Position numbers and translations under genes: made by a program
Part shown: one piece after another, positions 20,101 to 23,010 of the stretch
Layout: each line of letters begins with the position of its first letter
Numbering within the stretch: the first letter of the stretch is position 1
NCBI GenBank assembly: GCA_015680685.1
Contig: MNCI01004965.1
Span: forward strand, 717-23,726
Direction: 5' to 3'
Source of the DNA: Gnetum montanum
Lineage: Eukaryota; Streptophyta; Gnetopsida; Gnetales; Gnetaceae
DNA: 23,010 nucleotides
The notes under the pieces: generated by a model
Seen by the model: only the letters and a program-made list of their open reading frames with translations
What the model was told of the DNA's origin: nothing
Databases searched by the model: none

Positions 20101-20462
20101 GCTGTCAACATTCCCGTAATGTGTGCATCTGGACTGAGTTCAGTAACAGCACCAATGGCTATAGCTGCTGGAGCAGCCGGTGTTGTAAGTTGATTGCATT
20201 ATTACTTTTTTTCTTATACATGTTTACCGAGTACCAGTATTCAGACATGCTCAAATGAGATTATGTTTTTTTTTTAATTTAAATATTTAATGTGTGACAG
20301 GGTGTTGGGTCTGCTGTAAACAAGTTGAATGATCAAGTAGCAATGATTGCAGAGGTAAGCAGCATTGCACTGGCTATGGGGCTAAGCTTGCCTTCTCAAG
20401 ATTCTCATTCATCTTCATCTTGCCCATCTCCTTGGCCCGAATTTGCTTCTGTTCGTACTTGA
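11158..20462 (+). CDS. ycf23: chloroplast-targeted Ycf23/DUF561 TIM-barrel protein (nine exons)
   Basis: Exons are 11158-11367, 13979-14044, 14274-14348, 17325-17387, 17551-17610, 18604-18693, 18878-18985, 20062-20184 and 20301-20462 (TGA). The product is 318 aa and all eight introns are GT..AG, phase 0. Residues 1-50 are rich in Ser, Arg and Thr and poor in acidic residues, as in a plastid transit peptide. From VLKYFHDRKALKIISGLRNF onward the protein follows the cyanobacterial and red-algal-plastid Ycf23 family collinearly: THVDIACDPELVK, VCVSAVEAHSF, MVEIGNYDSFYSAGRTFS, LLPHAVLSVTVPHTLSPTDQ, GADIIQTEGGTSS, VMCASGLSSVTAPMAIAAGA, GVGSAVNKLNDQVAMIAE. These blocks fit successive strands of a phosphate-binding-type (beta/alpha)8 barrel. 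No reaction is assigned to the family here. The C-terminus has a Ser-rich tail (about 295-318) that may not be conserved. The start lies in an ATGGCC repeat with four in-frame ATGs. The family call is firm; the function is unknown. Confidence 0.93.
12979..13265 (+). repeat. diverged direct duplication, copies 12979-13098 and 13141-13265
   Basis: Both copies begin TTTTATGTCTGACAAGTAAA, share GCAATGTAA.TCATC.TCATGG with GTGCC, and end ATTTACTG. The offset is 162-167 bp. Substitutions and small indels show it is not recent. Confidence 0.75.
13265..13400 (-). mobile_element. antisense tRNA-derived SINE in ycf23 intron 1
   Basis: Read on the minus strand from about 13399, GGCACAGCTCACTTGGCTAG followed by AGCATG closely matches a tRNA acceptor/D-arm with an A box (TAGCTCAGTTGG type). 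It continues through an anticodon-arm-like stretch to a degenerate B box (GAATTTCATCCC). A non-tRNA body runs to about 13265, exactly where the second copy of the intron duplication ends. The long minus-strand open frame here is incidental. Confidence 0.6.
14741..14845 (+). repeat. short tandem repeat, 47-bp period
   Basis: GGCCATAG.TAG.AGCAAA.AG followed by GTAAGGGTAA occurs at 14741 and 14788, with a third partial copy from about 14820 (TGTAGCTAGAAGCAAACAGG). The copies are slightly diverged. Confidence 0.75.
15024..15510 (+). pseudogene. decayed MYB-domain gene fragment, DMTF1 / Pol I termination-factor-like
   Basis: One forward frame reads RGNRFTVEEDETIIRAI from 15132. After a one-base shift in an A-run near 15230 it reads KILNRSSKDD, a TAA, then QCWDIIGKSLPWRPIHSV. 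It continues AYVFYERSLECGSTFDEIEA, and FRLKDIWRCLK appears near 15450. This order (EEDE..I.AV, then CW..IG..LPWRP, then H/Y.LFER, then a second MYB helix set, then HVKDTWRRIK) is the pattern I know from plant Myb proteins annotated as cyclin-D-binding Myb-like factor 1 or RNA polymerase I termination factor. An upstream stretch, 15035-15131, is open in the same frame except for one TGA and may be part of it. Stops and the frameshift make it non-functional. A polypyrimidine-AG just before 15031 could be an old splice acceptor, so a processed origin is not certain. Confidence 0.65.
15628..15760 (+). mobile_element. SINE-like element, second member of the 9365 family
   Basis: AAGGTGCTTGTTTCTTAAAT is followed by AGTTCAAGCCTGGG (B-box-like, compare GGTTCGANNCC), then GGTTAGGCTTT, CCATTAGCCCTCTTAGACC and TTGGCAGGATGAGCATTC. 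The same landmarks in the same order are present at 9392-9500. The element overlaps the start of the adjacent tandem duplication. Confidence 0.5.
15731..16094 (+). repeat. tandem duplication with a 196-bp period
   Basis: Copy 1 (15731-15899) and copy 2 (15927-16094) share TGCCTTGGCAG, GGATATGAGAATAATAAAAT, CATTCTTAGGTTGGCTT, TTGATCATGTT, TAAGATCCC and GTACTC.ATATATAAA in order. They differ by scattered substitutions. Both copies begin with the TTGGCAG of the GATGAGCATT unit; copy 2 has a mutated version of it. Confidence 0.85.
16100..16317 (+). mobile_element. probable 5'-truncated LINE (or other retro-copied) 3' end with poly(A) tail
   Basis: The stretch is T/C-rich and less AT-rich than its surroundings. 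It ends TTAATACATGCTTTTTTGG, TTTCTCTGCC and then 13 A residues (about 16305-16317). This resembles the 3' ends of plant LINEs. No reverse-transcriptase domain is present and no target-site duplication was found, so a retro-copied transcript tail is an alternative. Confidence 0.45.
17611..18603 (+). other. ycf23 intron 5 (993 bp)
   Basis: Starts GTATTT and ends CCTTTGCAG. The flanking exons join as FEE|ILQMTRK, which matches the family with nothing missing. An exon-like open stretch follows an acceptor-like AACACAG at 18160-18166 and ends in TGA at 18217; it is not part of the main reading. The rest is AT-rich and featureless. Confidence 0.75.
18986..20061 (+). other. ycf23 intron 7 (1076 bp), with an antisense LINE remnant
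   Basis: Starts GTTGGT (a weak donor) and ends GTACACAG. 19170-19562 is a LINE remnant on the minus strand. 19563-20061 is AT-rich with no feature seen. The junction LIEK|AVPTLA agrees with the continuous family sequence. Confidence 0.75.
19170..19562 (-). mobile_element. decayed RTE-type LINE fragment, C-terminal end of the ORF
   Basis: On the minus strand from 19562 the frame reads AECCAVKKQHE, two stops, then INVAKM and LQWMLNVTRIDNLHN. After a shift it reads WYLRWFGHIQRKSD, and further down KMIGDDMDKLQ. This matches, in order, the ECWAVKKQH.., M.RW..G.TR.D.IRN, LRW.GH..RR and W...I..DL landmarks of the C-terminal part of LINE reverse-transcriptase ORFs common in plants, which I believe belong to the RTE clade. 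Several stops and frameshifts show it is old. No catalytic RT motifs are included. Confidence 0.7.
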
Positions 20463-20880
20463 GGGGATTAAATTTCATTCTCCATATTGGACTATGTATA
20501 GTTGTATAAAAAGGAAAGGATCGGTAATGTTGTGTGGTAAATGAAAAGAAGAAGGTTTGCTAAATTATGCGCCTTGAATGGCGGGCTAAAATTGTTCAAG
20601 ATCCTTTACACCAACATGTTATATGGATTTGTTGCACATTCAATCAAGTTGATGAGAGGATAGCTCTAGTTCTTTTTAAATGCCTAGTATTCTGTTCAAC
20701 TTTCCGATATGCACACATGTACATCATGTTCTTTTATTTCTGTAAACAATGTGGTTAAAAATTTATTATTATTAGCAAAATAGCAGCAAGTATATGAACA
20801 CGTTCAAAGCCTAAGATGCCCGGTCAAGTAGAAACAGACTCAGTTGTATTATTCTGCGACAAGAATAATAAAACAATGTA
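20463..20880 (+). terminator. ycf23 3' UTR and possible poly(A) signal
   Basis: The TGA ends at 20462. A canonical AATAAA lies at 20867-20872 after a T-rich region with TGTA-type motifs (for example CAGTTGTATTATTC, about 20840). A nearer, weaker signal may be used instead. The small open frame at 20567-20758 lies within this UTR and has no recognised product. Confidence 0.35.
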
Positions 20881-22781
20881 AAGTTTCTTAACCATAATAC
20901 AAGCTTAACAAGTAACATATAAAATAAAAGCAACGGAGAAATAAATTCGGGCAAAAATATTAATTAGGCTTAAGGTTGGAATTTTAAATTTTAGAAAATT
21001 TGATGTGTACCTTGTGCTATCACAACAACAAAAATTTATTAAGTATTGATAACAAATATGAGATTTGGATACTTCAACAAAGTTGATATAGAAAAGCTAT
21101 AGTTAAAAATAACACATTGCAAGTACAATAAATTAGTACATTATAGAGGAATGTAACAATGCCTTTAGTGTGATTTGAATTGGTGACCTCTTATTTACAA
21201 ATCCTTTTCACAATGAATGCAAATTTTATTATTTAGTATATACAAATATAAATTCTTTAAGATCTTTAAAAGAAAGTGTGCCTTTTGTCTCACATAATTC
21301 ACACTATGAGTTTCAATTACCTCATGGTCATGTACCATGCCTTCTTATTACTTCCAAGTACCCCTTTACATAGGAAAGGATACTTTATCAAAGTTGCTCT
21401 TGGTTTATCATTATATTGAGGAGATGATTAAATTTTTTATTTACTGAATTTATGTTTATTATTAACAATTCTCTGACTTAAAGGTAAGATTCCTTTTCTC
21501 ATTTACTATACTTATCCATTGTTCTTTAAGATTAGTACATACATTGTGATACAAAGAATATTCCCTTCTTTGGTACCAACTTAAGATCACAAATTTTGTC
21601 TATTAGTTAAATATAGAATTTAAACTTACCAAAGGAAAATTAAATTATGGATTTAAAAATTTAGAATTCATTCATGGCCCCTACACATGGAGAGTTCACC
21701 TACTCCCAGATGAACTAGTCTAATGAGGTTACCATACAAATTTTCAAAGTTCACCCAATAACTCATGGGTATGAGTTTACTCATCACTATTCATGTTTAA
21801 CTCCTAGCTATTTTTTTCTTTGACTTCGTTAAATTTTTTAAGTTTTATGGTCTAAAACATTCCATGTCACAACAGGTTAGCTAAACCAAGCTCATGTGAA
21901 TCATCCATGTGCATAGCATAGAGATATGAGTTTGATGTGACTATCACATCAAAGTTCATACAGTACATAACTTAGATCAAATGAGCTAAACATGTGTGGA
22001 GGCCATCACTGATGTGCATGGTCAAGCTCATCCCATTTCTTTTTATTAAGTAAAATAGAAAATGTCTTTGCTAAATCCTCAGTTACTACACACTCCCCAT
22101 AGGACCACTAACTTAAAGATTAGCAATATCACAAGACCACTCAAGAAACCGTTAGGGTTGAATATAAATACATGAATAATTCCAGAGGATCAAATCAAAC
22201 GTGTTAATATCTATAATTTTACAATAACAATGATACTTTATAATTACATTCAAAGCTTCCTAGAAGGGAAATAATGAAATTTAAACTAAAAATTTGCCTA
22301 TATTAATTAAAACCCTCTTGGATCTATTGAACATAGCAGTTTGAGAATTTCTTTTACTTAATTTTCTTAATTCATAGCTTAATATTACCTCTGGATATGA
22401 AGCTATGACACACGTTTGCAATCCAATAAATGATAATAATAAAACAAATAATTCCTTAGTATGACTTAACCATACAAATTTATACTTTAAAGTCATTGGG
22501 AGCTTTTACTTATCAAAGATTTCATAGTGACCTTTTAGTCTGCAAACTTACTTACATGTTAGGATTGACCAAGAGTAAATGGACATAGCAATGGTGCAAG
22601 GGTTATTAAGTTCATAGTAGCCATCAACAATCAATTTATGAAATTAAATGCCACTACAAGAAGGGCTTGACTCAAAACCTATTCATAGTTGTGAGGAAAT
22701 TGCCATACATAGCTACACTACATTAACTTAACTCTTGAGAACTTATGATTCATCAATTATAGGTACACATTGCATCTCTAG
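20881..22781. other. AT-rich intergenic spacer, nothing recognisable
   Basis: About 1.9 kb with no open frame of known family, no RNA gene, no clear repeat unit and no transposon end on either strand. The five bases before the right LTR (22777-22781, TCTAG) are a candidate target-site duplication whose partner would lie beyond the window. Confidence 0.6.
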
Positions 22782-23010
22782 TGATGAGACGCGATTCGCA
22801 TAGGCCACGATATCGCATACGCGAAATCGCAGTGCGCCGCTATATCTATAAATAAGACGCGGCTCTCCCTTGTTTGGGAATCCCAGTTTTAGAGTAGCGA
22901 AGCTCTGGCAGTTTGATCCCTCCAGAGTTAGATTTTTTCCCGTGTCTGCCCGTAGTGTGGTAAATGTAATTGTACGGTGTCTTTATTCGAGTGTGCCGTA
23001 CTTGGACATG
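22782..23010 (+). repeat. start of an LTR related to the left LTR, reading rightward and cut by the window edge
   Basis: Begins TGATGA, the same terminus as the left LTR. In the same order it holds CCACGATATCG, a CTATAAATAAGA TATA box (22846-22857), CCCTCCAGAGTTAGA (from about 22918) and TCTTTATTCGAG (from 22980). The two LTRs are clearly diverged outside these blocks, so they are from one family or subfamily pair rather than two ends of one element. Whether a full element or a solo LTR follows is unknown. Confidence 0.8.
22846..22857 (+). promoter_or_regulatory. TATA box of the right LTR
   Basis: CTATAAATAAGA lies 64 bp from the LTR start and is identical to the left LTR's TATA segment. It would drive rightward transcription out of the window. 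Confidence 0.65.

Noticed and set aside
1-23010. CRISPR arrays, phage, defence or biosynthetic operons
   Set aside because: Spliced nuclear plant genes and plant transposons dominate; no regularly spaced repeats or prokaryotic gene clusters are present.

Overview
This window is nuclear DNA from a land plant, probably a seed plant. The evidence is split genes with GT..AG introns of 0.1-3 kb, AT-rich introns, a chloroplast transit peptide on a plastid/cyanobacterial-type protein, and plant-type Ty3/Gypsy, RTE-like LINE and tRNA-derived SINE debris. I cannot name the species. I found no bacterial-type operon, CRISPR array, phage or defence system.

Layout. 1-2361 is the 5' part of a decayed Ty3/Gypsy-type LTR retrotransposon reading leftward: an 805-bp LTR (1557-2361), a primer-binding site next to it (1538-1555) and a broken gag (1445 down to 58). 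2362-3430 is AT-rich intergenic DNA with a possible LINE scrap. 3431-8330 (+) is a complete four-exon gene for a p24/GOLD cargo receptor of the delta subfamily, acting in the early secretory pathway. 8331-11157 is a repeat-rich spacer with a tandem duplication, a SINE-like element and a family of 'GATGAGCATT' repeats. 11158-20462 (+) is a complete nine-exon gene for a nuclear-encoded, chloroplast-targeted Ycf23/DUF561 TIM-barrel protein. 20463-22781 is 3' UTR followed by AT-rich spacer. From 22782 to the end an LTR related to the left one begins, reading rightward.

I assembled both genes by hand from splice sites, and the reading frame stays open through every junction. The p24 gene gives 215 aa (207 aa from an internal start). 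The Ycf23 gene gives 318 aa. All eight Ycf23 introns are phase 0 and lie near boundaries of the beta/alpha units of the predicted barrel. The two genes share a strand but have unrelated roles (ER-Golgi transport and plastid stroma), and nothing suggests joint regulation.

The introns hold most of the unusual material: a decayed MYB (DMTF1 / Pol I termination-factor-like) pseudogene in Ycf23 intron 3, an antisense RTE-like LINE reverse-transcriptase remnant in intron 7, an antisense SINE and a 160-bp-spaced duplication in intron 1, and two SINE-like insertions plus a nearly C-free tract in the p24 introns. I see no clearly new biological system. The best leads are the MYB pseudogene, the GATGAGCATT repeat family, the exon/barrel-unit match of ycf23, and the divergent LTRs flanking the two genes.
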